Source of the DNA: Candidatus Competibacteraceae bacterium
Lineage (GTDB): Bacteria > Pseudomonadota > Gammaproteobacteria > Competibacterales > Competibacteraceae
DNA length: 64,000 nt
Direction of reading: 5' to 3'
Assembly (NCBI GenBank): GCA_016713505.1
Contig: JADJPA010000002.1
Location: 372,001-436,000, forward strand
The translations under genes were made by a program, and so were the position numbers. Under the pieces are notes generated by a model. The model made no database searches, was not told the DNA's origin, and saw nothing but the letters and a program-made list of their open reading frames with translations. Position 1 is the first letter of the stretch. The number at the start of each line of letters is the position of its first letter. Shown here piece by piece: positions 36,750-45,146 of this stretch.

Positions 36750-37342
36750 ATGAAACGGCGCGAATTTATTAAAACAACGAGTCTTAGTTTAGCTGCCGCC
36801 AGCGTGGCGACGGTTCAGTGATGTTAGCCAAGCGGGTGGCCGAATTAACCGACAACAAATTCGAAATCCGAGTTTTGGTGGGCGAACAAAGTGTACCAGT
36901 TGCCAACTTCATGGAGTTGATCCAAAAAAATACCGTGGATTGCATTCATACCGCCTGCTTCTATTTTCATAATACCAATAAGGCGTTTTCAATCGACACC
37001 GGCATTCCCTTCGGCCTCGGCTCCCGTCAGTTGAACGCGTGGTATTCTGAAGGCCAAGGGTTGGCGTTGAGTCGGGAATTCTTCGCTAAATTCAATGCGG
37101 TCAATTTTCCGGGCGGCAATACCGGCACCCAAATGGGCGGCTGGTCGCGCAAGGAAATCAAGTCTTTGGAGGATATCAAAGGGTTTCGGATGCGCATTGT
37201 GGGATTTGGCGCAGAAATCCTGACCGCGTTGGGCGCGTCGCCCGTTATGATACCGGCCGGCAACATTTATTCCGCGTTGAATCAAGGCGACCTCGACGCC
37301 CGCTCGTTCCCTCCCGGCTGGGCGGGAGGGAAAACGCCCTGA
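36750..37342 (+). pseudogene. remnant of a TRAP transporter DctP-type binding protein
   Basis: A proper start (AAGGAG, ATG at 36750) encodes a Tat-like leader MKRREFIKTTSLSLAAASVA, then a stop at 36819-36821. The mature protein resumes in another frame (LAKRVAELTDNKFEIRV), so roughly 40-60 codons are missing. The body shows family blocks NFPGGNTGTQMGGW and LEDIKGFRMRI, then breaks off after NIYSALNQGDLDA into an unrelated tail beginning RSFPPGWAGG. The C-terminal ~150 residues are gone. No TRAP permease genes are nearby. It was presumably a solute-binding protein for carboxylates or similar. Confidence 0.85.
37309..37330. terminator. 8-bp stem-loop at the alr/TRAP-remnant junction
   Basis: CCCTCCCG pairs perfectly with CGGGAGGG around a 6-base loop, 15 bases beyond the alr stop codon. 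It probably ends or stabilises the alr message, although no T-run follows on that strand. The TRAP homology ends immediately before it. Confidence 0.5.
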
Positions 37343-37345
37343 CGT

Positions 37346-38434
37346 TCAGGCATCGACAGCGCTCTCAAGCACTACTACCCGTGGGGTGATCTTGCAAAAC
37401 AGCTCGTAAGTGATGGTGCCGACGGTGCGCGCGATATCCTCGGCCGGCAAGCCGCGCCCCCACAGAATCACCGGATCGCCGACCTCGGCCTCCGGCAATT
37501 CGCTCAGGTCGACGGTCAGCATATCCATCGACACTCGGCCCGCCAGCGGGGCGCGGCGGCCGTTCACCAATACCGGGGTTCCGGACGGCGCGTGGCGGGG
37601 ATAGCCGTCGCCGTAGCCGATGGCGACCACGCCGATGCGGCTGGCGCGCGGACAGACCCAGGTGCCGCTATAACCGATGGGCTCGCCCGCCGCATAGTGC
37701 TGAACCGCAATCAAGCGGCTCGCCAGCGTCATGACCGGTCGCAAATCCTCATCCGCGCCGGTGCGCTGGCCAAACGGCGAGCAGCCATACAGCATGATGC
37801 CGGGTCGCACCCAATCGAAATGCGTTTCCGGCCAACCCAGAATCCCCCCGGAGTTGGCCAGGGAACGTTCCGCCGCTCTGCCTTGGGTCACGGTGTTGAA
37901 GGTATCGAGCTGCTGGCGCGTGTACGGATCGTCCCGATCATCCGCCTTGGCCAGATGGCTCATCAGGCGCGGGTTGGGGGCGGCGTTGGGGCAGGCCGCG
38001 AGCCGTTCCAGCGCGGCGGGCACCCGCTCGGGCGCGAAGCCCAGGCGGTGCATCCCGGTGTCGATCTTGAGCCAGACCTCGATGGGCTGGGCGCGCGGGG
38101 CCAGCTCCAGCATCCGCAACTGCGACTCGTGATGGATCGTGGCTTGCAAGCCATGCCGGCGGCAGAGTTCTATTTCCTCGGGTTGCAGGAACCCTTCCAG
38201 CACTAGGATCGGCTTGCCGATGCCCGCCTCCCGCAACGCCATCGCCTCATCGCAGCGCGCCACGGCAAACACGTCCGCCGCCTCCAGCGCGCGAGCGGCG
38301 CGCAGCATACCGTGACCGTAAGCGTTCGCCTTGAGGGCTGCCGCCACTCGGCAACCGGGCGCGGCGGCGCGAACGCGGGCCAGGTTATGGCGCAGGGCGG
38401 CCAGATCGATAGTGGCGGTGGTGACGGGCTTCAT
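37346..38434 (-). CDS. alr: alanine racemase
   Basis: 362 residues. PLP-dependent interconversion of L- and D-alanine, supplying peptidoglycan precursor or feeding catabolism. The PLP lysine is K35 in ALKANAYGHG. WLKIDTGMHRLGF and AIGYGDGYPR (catalytic Tyr) are standard. VSMDMLTVDLS marks the C-terminal domain. The start at 38434 gives the usual N-terminus; the longer frame from 38476 is unlikely. It lies downstream of ald in the same direction, with a large hairpin in the 158-base gap. Proximity to ald and Lrp suggests the catabolic (DadX-like) role, a functional inference. Confidence 0.93.
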   Translation of the reverse strand: MKPVTTATIDLAALRHNLARVRAAAPGCRVAAALKANAYGHGMLRAARALEAADVFAVARCDEAMALREAGIGKPILVLEGFLQPEEIELCRRHGLQATIHHESQLRMLELAPRAQPIEVWLKIDTGMHRLGFAPERVPAALERLAACPNAAPNPRLMSHLAKADDRDDPYTRQQLDTFNTVTQGRAAERSLANSGGILGWPETHFDWVRPGIMLYGCSPFGQRTGADEDLRPVMTLASRLIAVQHYAAGEPIGYSGTWVCPRASRIGVVAIGYGDGYPRHAPSGTPVLVNGRRAPLAGRVSMDMLTVDLSELPEAEVGDPVILWGRGLPAEDIARTVGTITYELFCKITPRVVVLESAVDA

Positions 38435-38509
38435 TCCTTCATCTCCCCTGTGGCAACCGGAGCATGATACCGCCAACCACGCGAGCGACTATCGGCTGAC
38501 GCTCGAAAT

Positions 38510-38549
38510 GGTCAGCCGCTCGCCCGCCGGCGGGCGAGCGGCTCTGACC
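38510..38549 (-). terminator. very strong GC hairpin between ald and alr
   Basis: Perfect 15-base arms (38514-38528 and 38529-38543) form a 30-base palindrome with a GCTCGC/GCGAGC core. Flanking GGTC and GACC extend the stem with a 2-base bulge. It lies in the gap after ald and before alr on the minus strand. It could attenuate read-through into alr or stabilise the ald message. No T-run is present, and it may instead be a REP-like repeat. Confidence 0.55.
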
Positions 38550-38592
38550 GGTTACCGGCGACGGCCCTGAAACGAGCGACCGTTACCGCCGC

Positions 38593-39711
<1,119 letters not shown>

Positions 39712-39800
39712 GACGTTCTTCCTCTTGTTTGGTGGTTGCCAACCCTTGGGTAGCGTCAGAATAATATGTTTTTTTTCATCGAATTGTATTGCTATTATTG

Positions 39801-39814
39801 TCGCTGAGCAGCGA
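39801..39814. promoter_or_regulatory. candidate Lrp-type operator between ald and the regulator gene
   Basis: TCGCTG and CAGCGA form perfect arms with a 2-base spacer, inside an AT-rich stretch (about 39760-39835) of the 154-base divergent gap. AldR-like Lrp proteins bind such gaps. Only symmetry and position support this call. Confidence 0.4.
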
Positions 39815-39865
39815 TTGATTAGAATTTTATCGAGCGGTTGAACTCTTTTGGCGAACTTTATTGCA

Positions 39866-40330
39866 ATGATCGAGCTGGATCGCACCGACCGGCAGATTTT
39901 GGTGCTGCTGCAAGCGGATGGCCGGATGAGCAACGCCGAGGTGGCCGAACGGGTCAATTTATCGCCGTCGGCCTGCCTGCGACGGGTCAAGCGGCTGGAG
40001 GAAGAAGGCTTGATCGAAGGCTACCGGATGTTGTTGAGCCAGAGGGCCATCGGCAAGCCGACCAACATTTTCGTCGAGATTACCTTGGTCAATCAGAACG
40101 ACGAGATGCTGGACGCCTTCGAGCGCGCCGTGACGGAATGCCCCGAGATCATGGAGTGCTACTTGATGGCGGGCGTGCCGGATTACATGGTGCGGGTGAT
40201 CGCCGCCGATGTGGTGGATTTCGAGCGGATCCACCGCACCTATTTATCGCGCTTGCCCGGCGTGGCCAGCCTGCGGTCCAGCTTCGCGCTGAGGACGGTG
40301 TGTCGTAAGACGGCCTTGCCGCTGGCTTGA
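39866..40330 (+). CDS. Lrp/AsnC family transcriptional regulator, probably of ald
   Basis: 154 residues. Winged helix at about 5-60 (LDRTDRQILVLLQADGRMSNAEVAERVNLSPSACLRRVKRL) and a C-terminal RAM effector-binding domain with YLMAGVPDYMVRVIAADVVDFE. It likely senses an amino acid, plausibly alanine, and regulates the divergent ald gene (and possibly alr). The ATG at 39866 gives the usual short leader before the helix; an in-frame TTG at 39848 is possible. Neither start has a good ribosome site, which may keep expression low. Confidence 0.9.
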   Translation: MIELDRTDRQILVLLQADGRMSNAEVAERVNLSPSACLRRVKRLEEEGLIEGYRMLLSQRAIGKPTNIFVEITLVNQNDEMLDAFERAVTECPEIMECYLMAGVPDYMVRVIAADVVDFERIHRTYLSRLPGVASLRSSFALRTVCRKTALPLA

Positions 40331-40382
40331 GCGGCGCAGGTGGCTCCTCATCGGATCGCGCGCTTTCCGGCGCGAGCCGGTG

Positions 40383-41042
40383 TTAAATCTTGCGCTCGAA
40401 GGCGGTGAGCGCCTTGCTCGACAGCCGGTAAAGCTGGGCCGGACGATGCGCGCCGGTGCGGAACCGGCTCGGGATTTCCTCGATGATGTCCTGCTCCAGA
40501 ATCTTGTGGCGGAACGACGCCTTGTCCAGCCGCGCGCCGATGGTTTGCTCGTAGATGCGGTGCAGGTCGTTCATGGTGAACTCGGCCGCCAGCAGAAAAG
40601 CGGGTAAGGATGAATAAGTCGCCTTGCCGCGCAGGCGCTCGACCGCCTTGGCGACGATCCGAGGGTGGTCGAAGGGCAGCGGCGGCAGGGCCTCCACCGG
40701 AAAGGCTTCGGCGGACGCGCTCTGCTCTAGCAGCGGCCACGGGATCAGCGCGTAGTAGGCGACGCTGACCGACCAACCGCGCGGGTCGCGAACGGTCCCG
40801 GAGAAGGTATACAACTGCTCCAAATAGGGGGCGTCGAAACCGATCTTGCCGCGAATCACCCGCCGGGCCGCCGCTTCGGTATCGGCGTCTTCCTGCGCGT
40901 GGACAAAACCGCCCGGCAGCGCGTGCAAGCCTTCGAACGGCGGTTCCTTGCGTCGGGCCAGAATCAGGCACAGGCGTTCGTCGCGGATGGTGAACAGCGC
41001 CATGTCCACCATCACCCAGGGTCGCGGGTAGTTCTGTTCCAC
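40383..41042 (-). CDS. NrtR-like Nudix transcriptional regulator
   Basis: 219 residues: an N-terminal Nudix fold (about 8-145) and a C-terminal winged helix (about 150-219). This is the architecture of NrtR, the ADP-ribose-sensing regulator of NAD metabolism. The Nudix box is degenerate: GGFVHAQEDADTEAAARRV followed by IRGKIGF lacks the REUXEE glutamates, as expected of a sensor rather than a hydrolase. It starts with GTG at 41042 (GGAG upstream). It is divergent from the J-domain/VWA/PurA-like operon, with palindromes in the shared gap, so control of that operon is the natural inference. Confidence 0.85.
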   Translation of the reverse strand: MEQNYPRPWVMVDMALFTIRDERLCLILARRKEPPFEGLHALPGGFVHAQEDADTEAAARRVIRGKIGFDAPYLEQLYTFSGTVRDPRGWSVSVAYYALIPWPLLEQSASAEAFPVEALPPLPFDHPRIVAKAVERLRGKATYSSLPAFLLAAEFTMNDLHRIYEQTIGARLDKASFRHKILEQDIIEEIPSRFRTGAHRPAQLYRLSSKALTAFERKI

Positions 41043-41067
41043 GCGCCGTTCTCCACTAGAGTTTGAT

Positions 41068-41083
41068 GTTATTAATAAATAAC
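41068..41083. promoter_or_regulatory. palindrome upstream of the NrtR-like gene
   Basis: GTTATT and AATAAC are perfect arms around AATA, 26 bases from the regulator start. The site lies in an AT-rich 152-base gap between divergent genes. A role as the regulator's own operator is inferred from position and symmetry. Confidence 0.5.
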
Positions 41084-41131
41084 AAAAATCATTCTAAGCG
41101 TTTTTCGTAGTTGAGGTCCACCAAAAAATAT

Positions 41132-41159
41132 TTAATTGTTATTTGTAAAATACAATTAA
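41132..41159. promoter_or_regulatory. inverted repeat upstream of the J-domain/VWA/PurA-like operon
   Basis: TTAATTGT and ACAATTAA are perfect 8-base arms with a 12-base spacer, 36 bases before the operon's first ATG. The spacer begins TATTTGTAAA, and GTTATT is shared with the palindrome at 41068. Two related sites in one divergent gap suit autoregulated NrtR-type control. Confidence 0.5.
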
Positions 41160-41194
41160 GTCTGTTAATGTTTGCGCTCATGGAGGTGATGGTG

Positions 41195-42235
41195 ATGAAC
41201 GACATAAGCCTGTTGACCGCGCCAGCGCTGCTGGCTATCGGGCTGACCGAACCGGAACGGTTGTTCGGCGGCGACGAACAGACCGCGAAACGGGAGTTTC
41301 GGGCGCTGGCGGCGCGCTGGCACCCGGATCGTTGCCCGGCGCGAGGAGCGACCGAGGTATTCCAGCACGTCAGCCGGCTGTACGAAGCGGCGCTGCGCAA
41401 GCTGCGGGGCGGCCTCTGGCAAACGCCGGGATTGCTGGTACTGCGGGCGCGCGACGGCGCGCGCTACAAGGTCCGCTATCGCCAGGAGCGCGCGTTCGAG
41501 CTGGGCCGGTTGTTCGTCGGCCGGGAAATCGCGGCCTACGTGGTCGAAAAAGAGCACGCGGATTTGTTTGAGAACGCGCTCCAAACGCTCGACCGCTTGC
41601 CGTGCGCCGATGCCCGCATGGCGGCCGAAGTCGGGCGCGCTCTGCCGCAAATCGTCCGCCGTTTCGAGACCGAGGCGCATTGCGTGCTGGTGTTGCGCAA
41701 GGCCGCCGATCAAGTGCCGCTGCGCGATCTGCTCGACCATCTCGGCGGGCGGATGGACGCCCGGCATGTGGCCTGGATCGTCAGTTCCTTGCTGAATCTC
41801 GCCTGCTATCTGGATTACGCGCAACTGGCGCACAACGCCATCACGCTCGATAGCTGGTTCGTTTCACCGTCTCAGCACGGCGGGGCTTTACTGGGCGGCT
41901 GGTGGTACGCGGTGCGCCAGGGTGAACCGATGTTGGCCGCGCCGGCCGCCACCGTGCAGCACGCGCCGTTTGAGGTGATGGAACATCGGCGCGGCGACCG
42001 TCGGACCGATTTGGAATTGATTCGGGCGCTGGGCCGGGAACTGCTGGGCGATGCCAGCGGCGCGCGACTCGCCCGCGAAAACGCCGCGCCGCCACCGATG
42101 ATCGACTGGTTGCGGCGGCCAGCGGACGGGTGCGCCGTCCGCGATTATCAGACCTGGATGAGCCAGGTGCTGAAGGACAGTTTCGGCGAACGCCGGTTCG
42201 TGAAGCTGGATATCAACGTCGAAGAACTTTATTGA
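41195..42235 (+). CDS. J-domain protein with a pseudokinase-like C-terminal region
   Basis: 346 residues. The N-terminal J-domain (about 15-75) keeps the DnaK-stimulating tripeptide in RWHPDR. Residues ~85-300 follow a protein-kinase-like pattern: CVLVLRKAADQVPLRDLLDH resembles the hinge, HNAITLDSWFV sits where HRDxKPDNxxV is expected, and LLGGWWYA sits where xxxDFGxA is expected. The catalytic Asp of HRD is Ala and the DFG Asp is Gly, so any kinase fold is inactive. The kinase reading is mine and needs structural confirmation. GGAGGT lies 7 bases before the ATG at 41195. First gene of a three-gene operon. Confidence 0.7.
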   Translation: MNDISLLTAPALLAIGLTEPERLFGGDEQTAKREFRALAARWHPDRCPARGATEVFQHVSRLYEAALRKLRGGLWQTPGLLVLRARDGARYKVRYRQERAFELGRLFVGREIAAYVVEKEHADLFENALQTLDRLPCADARMAAEVGRALPQIVRRFETEAHCVLVLRKAADQVPLRDLLDHLGGRMDARHVAWIVSSLLNLACYLDYAQLAHNAITLDSWFVSPSQHGGALLGGWWYAVRQGEPMLAAPAATVQHAPFEVMEHRRGDRRTDLELIRALGRELLGDASGARLARENAAPPPMIDWLRRPADGCAVRDYQTWMSQVLKDSFGERRFVKLDINVEELY

Positions 42236-42257
42236 TCGATTGAAAAGGAGAAGCATC

Positions 42258-43172
42258 ATGGGTACCGCACGCTGGAATCCTACGGATTGGAGCGCATACG
42301 CGGCCTCCACCGCCGGCAAAAGCACCGATGCCGTGTTCGCGGCGCGGGGGATCGACCAAGACCTGAACCCGTTCGGCGTCGCGCTGCGCGAATCGCGCGA
42401 TTCCGACCTGAATCCGGCATCGACCGCCATCATCGTCGGGCTGGATGTGACCGGCTCGATGGGGATGATCGCCGATGCCTTGGCGCGCGAGGGCCTCGGC
42501 ATCATGGTCGAGGAAATTTTGGCCCGCAAGCCGGTCTCGGACCCGCACATTCTGTGCATGGGCATCGGCGATGTGCTGTGCGATCAAGCCCCGTTGCAGG
42601 TGACCCAGTTCGAGGCCGACATCCGCATCGCCCGGCAACTGGAAAAACTGTGGCTGGAAAAGGGCGGCGGCGGCAACTCCTGCGAGTCCTACACCCTGCC
42701 GTGGTATTTCGCCGCGATGCACACCGCCATCGACTGTTTCGAGAAGCGCGGCAAAAAGGGTTATCTGTTCACGGTCGGCGACGAAGAACCGCCGCTGGAT
42801 TTGCCGGGAACGGCGATCACCCGCTTTCTCGGCGATCCGCCGCAACGCGATTTCAGTTCCCGCGAACTGCTGACGCTGGTGAGCCGGCTGTACCACGTCT
42901 TTCACGTCATCGTGGAGGAAGGCTCGCACGCCCGCCACGACCCGCGCGGGGTGCGCGACCGCTGGACCGATCTGCTGGGCCAGCGCGTCATCGGTCTGTC
43001 GGATCACACCAAACTGGCGGAGGTGATCGTCTCCGCCATTGAGGTCAACGAAGGCCGCGACCGGAATCAGGTGGTCAAGAGCTGGAGCAAACAGACCGCG
43101 CTGGTGGTGCAGCGGGCCGTGGGCGCGCTGGCCGCGGGCCGGAGTCCGGCCGCCGGAGTGGTGCGGTTTTGA
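42258..43172 (+). CDS. VWA-domain protein
   Basis: 304 residues with a von Willebrand A-type fold. The metal-ion-dependent adhesion motif is DVTGSMG (DxTxS variant) at about residue 63, preceded by TAIIVGLDV. A conserved GGGGNSCESYTLPWYFAAMHT block supplies further MIDAS-side residues, and GYLFTVGDEEPP is the later Asp-containing strand. There is no signal peptide, so it is cytoplasmic. Such proteins often work with AAA or chaperone partners; here the partner could be the J-domain protein. AAGGAG precedes the ATG, 22 bases after the previous stop. Confidence 0.75.
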   Translation: MGTARWNPTDWSAYAASTAGKSTDAVFAARGIDQDLNPFGVALRESRDSDLNPASTAIIVGLDVTGSMGMIADALAREGLGIMVEEILARKPVSDPHILCMGIGDVLCDQAPLQVTQFEADIRIARQLEKLWLEKGGGGNSCESYTLPWYFAAMHTAIDCFEKRGKKGYLFTVGDEEPPLDLPGTAITRFLGDPPQRDFSSRELLTLVSRLYHVFHVIVEEGSHARHDPRGVRDRWTDLLGQRVIGLSDHTKLAEVIVSAIEVNEGRDRNQVVKSWSKQTALVVQRAVGALAAGRSPAAGVVRF

Positions 43173-43236
43173 GTTCTCATCGTAAGCCGTTGCGCTCGCT
43201 CACGGACGGGCGAGAGCGGCGGGCAGGAGCAGCGTC

Positions 43237-44418
43237 ATGGCTTTACACAACACCGCCCAAGTCGTGATCGGCGCGCAGTTCGGCGACGAAGGCAAGGGCC
43301 GCATGATCGACTATTACGCCGCGCGGGCGGGCGGTGAGGGCATCGTCATCCGCTTCAACGGCGGCGCGCAGGCCGGGCATACCGTGGTGACGCCGGAGGG
43401 CGTGCGCCATGTGTTCAGTCACGTCGGCAGCGGCGCGTTCGTCGGCGCGGCTACCTTCCTGTCGCGGTTTTTCGTCTCCCATCCGATTCTGTTTCTCAGG
43501 GAAATCGAGAGCTTGGCGGGCAAGGGTGTGCAGCCGTCGGTTTATGTCGACCCGCAAAGCCCGGTGACGACGCCTTACGACATGATGATCAATCAGATCG
43601 TCGAGCGGAAGCGGGGCGCGGAGCGGCATGGGAGTTGCGGTATCGGTTTCGGCGAGACCATCGAGCGCAATCTGACGCCGGCTTATGCCCTGACCGTGGC
43701 GGATTTGGTGGATCGGGCGGCGCTTGCCGACAAACTGGATGCGATCCGTCGCGATTACGCGCCGGCTCGGCTGGCTCGGTTGGGTTTTGAGGATGGTTTC
43801 AAAAGTAACAGTGACCTGTTTTTATCTGATTCAATATTGGAACATTTCATCGATGACACCGAGCGGTTTTTGCAGTTGGCAAGGGTGGCTGATTTGAAAA
43901 CGGCGACGCGCGGGCGGCATTTGTTGTTTGAGGGCGCGCAAGGATTACTGCTCGATCAAGATAGCGGTTTTTTTCCATACGTCACCCGTTCGAATACGGG
44001 ATTGCGTAATGTGCTGGCGCTGGCGGGGGAGTTGGATTTAACCGAGCTTGAAGTGACTTACGTCACGCGGCCGTATACAACTCGTCACGGTGCGGGGCCG
44101 CTGCCGCATGAAGTGCCGGAAAAACCCTATCCCGACATCGTGGATGCCACCAATGTTCCGAATGATTGGCAAGGTACGTTGCGGTTTGGGTGGTTGGATT
44201 TGGATGTGCTGCGGGATGCCATCGCCAGGGATTTGACGGAGGCGGAGCGGTTGGCGGGATTGGCGATCAAGCCAAGATTGGCTGTAACATGTCTAGATCA
44301 GCTTATTCATACTGAAGTGATATACTACAAACATAGAAAGCGATGCCAAGCGACAATTGATGAGTTTGCGACGACGTTAGCCTTAGGCGTAGATGAAATT
44401 TCGTTGGTTTCGCACTGA
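43237..44418 (+). CDS. divergent adenylosuccinate synthetase homologue (PurA-like)
   Basis: 393 residues, shorter than bacterial PurA (about 430). The P-loop GAQFGDEGKGR with catalytic Asp, the RFNGGAQAGHT loop with catalytic His, and YTTRHGAGPLP are conserved. Two key sites are not. The aspartate-binding TTGRxRRxGW loop is replaced by DWQGTLRFGWLD. The guanine-specificity TKLD reads TCLD. Binding of IMP-like phosphate and an NTP is plausible, but the acceptor and nucleotide preference probably differ. From about 43790 the codon usage is more AT-rich than in the first half. AGGAG precedes the start. Confidence 0.75.
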   Translation: MALHNTAQVVIGAQFGDEGKGRMIDYYAARAGGEGIVIRFNGGAQAGHTVVTPEGVRHVFSHVGSGAFVGAATFLSRFFVSHPILFLREIESLAGKGVQPSVYVDPQSPVTTPYDMMINQIVERKRGAERHGSCGIGFGETIERNLTPAYALTVADLVDRAALADKLDAIRRDYAPARLARLGFEDGFKSNSDLFLSDSILEHFIDDTERFLQLARVADLKTATRGRHLLFEGAQGLLLDQDSGFFPYVTRSNTGLRNVLALAGELDLTELEVTYVTRPYTTRHGAGPLPHEVPEKPYPDIVDATNVPNDWQGTLRFGWLDLDVLRDAIARDLTEAERLAGLAIKPRLAVTCLDQLIHTEVIYYKHRKRCQATIDEFATTLALGVDEISLVSH

Positions 44419-44814
44419 TCAGTCCCCCACGAGCGAAACAGCAACGTTTGGAAAAGCTCTTAAAACTTTCCCATCCATCGTTATTAATTTCGTATTGAGC
44501 CTTAACGCCAGCGCCACAAACTCACAGTCATAAGCGGAGCACTCGCTATCGCGTACTAATTCCAAGACGCTGAACGAATCAATCTGATATTCAGACCCCG
44601 CCATCAAATCCTCAGCTTCAAGCTGAATATGGTGTTACCGCTCGAACGTCAGATTTTTCCGCCTCAATTATCCAGCCAAGATGTTGCGAAATTCACTGCG
44701 CCACAAAATTGGAGCGGCCCAATTGGGTCCTCGGGTCAGCAATATCTCGGCCGCTGTGGTGTGCTCGCCTGGCAAATACAGGGAAGCGAGGACGTTGGTA
44801 TCGACCACAATCAT
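44419..44814 (-). pseudogene. FitB/VapC-type PIN-domain toxin with two in-frame stops
   Basis: The frame starts at ATG 44814, overlapping the antitoxin stop by ATGA. It encodes MIVVDTNVLASLYLPGE, the PIN Asp strand, then continues to NILAG, a TAA at 44668-44670, LRRKNLTFER, a second TAA at 44635-44637, and then QLEAEDLMAGSEYQIDSFSV, SAYDCEFVALA and ITMDGKVLRAFP. All pieces are in one frame, so only nonsense codons break it. The Asp residues of the RNase site are otherwise kept. The RNase toxin is therefore presumably dead, or read-through is required. Confidence 0.88.
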
Positions 44815-45056
44815 GGCCGTCCTTGCCTTTTCAATTCATCAATATCATGAGCCTGAAAGTTTGTGGCGTTTAATCCATGACGTAGTTGACGCGCTCTTAG
44901 AAGTCTTTCATTAGAATCGATTTTCTTAGGAAAAAGAGTGGTTTCCAAACACAAAATGGCTTCGCTATTAAGGCTGCGACGATGCAATTCCGCCGAAGCT
45001 TTTAGCCGGTTATACAACTCATCCGGGATATTTTTTAACGTTAAAGTTGTCAGCAT
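44811..45056 (-). CDS. FitA-like ribbon-helix-helix antitoxin
   Basis: 81 residues. LTTLTLKNIPDELYNRLKASAELHRRSLNSEAI is a typical MetJ/Arc-type ribbon-helix-helix of FitA. The C-terminal half (ERLLRARQLRHGL) is the toxin-binding tail. It should dimerise, bind its own promoter and neutralise the PIN toxin. It is intact although the toxin downstream has two stops. The low-GC gap 45057-45146 upstream likely holds its promoter. Confidence 0.85.
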   Translation of the reverse strand: MLTTLTLKNIPDELYNRLKASAELHRRSLNSEAILCLETTLFPKKIDSNERLLRARQLRHGLNATNFQAHDIDELKRQGRP

Positions 45057-45146
45057 GACAGTATCACCAAAATGGAACCAAAACGGTTAAATTTTATTGA
45101 TTGCGCGAATGCTGTGTCAGCTTGTCTCCATCCATAGTGGTATGAC

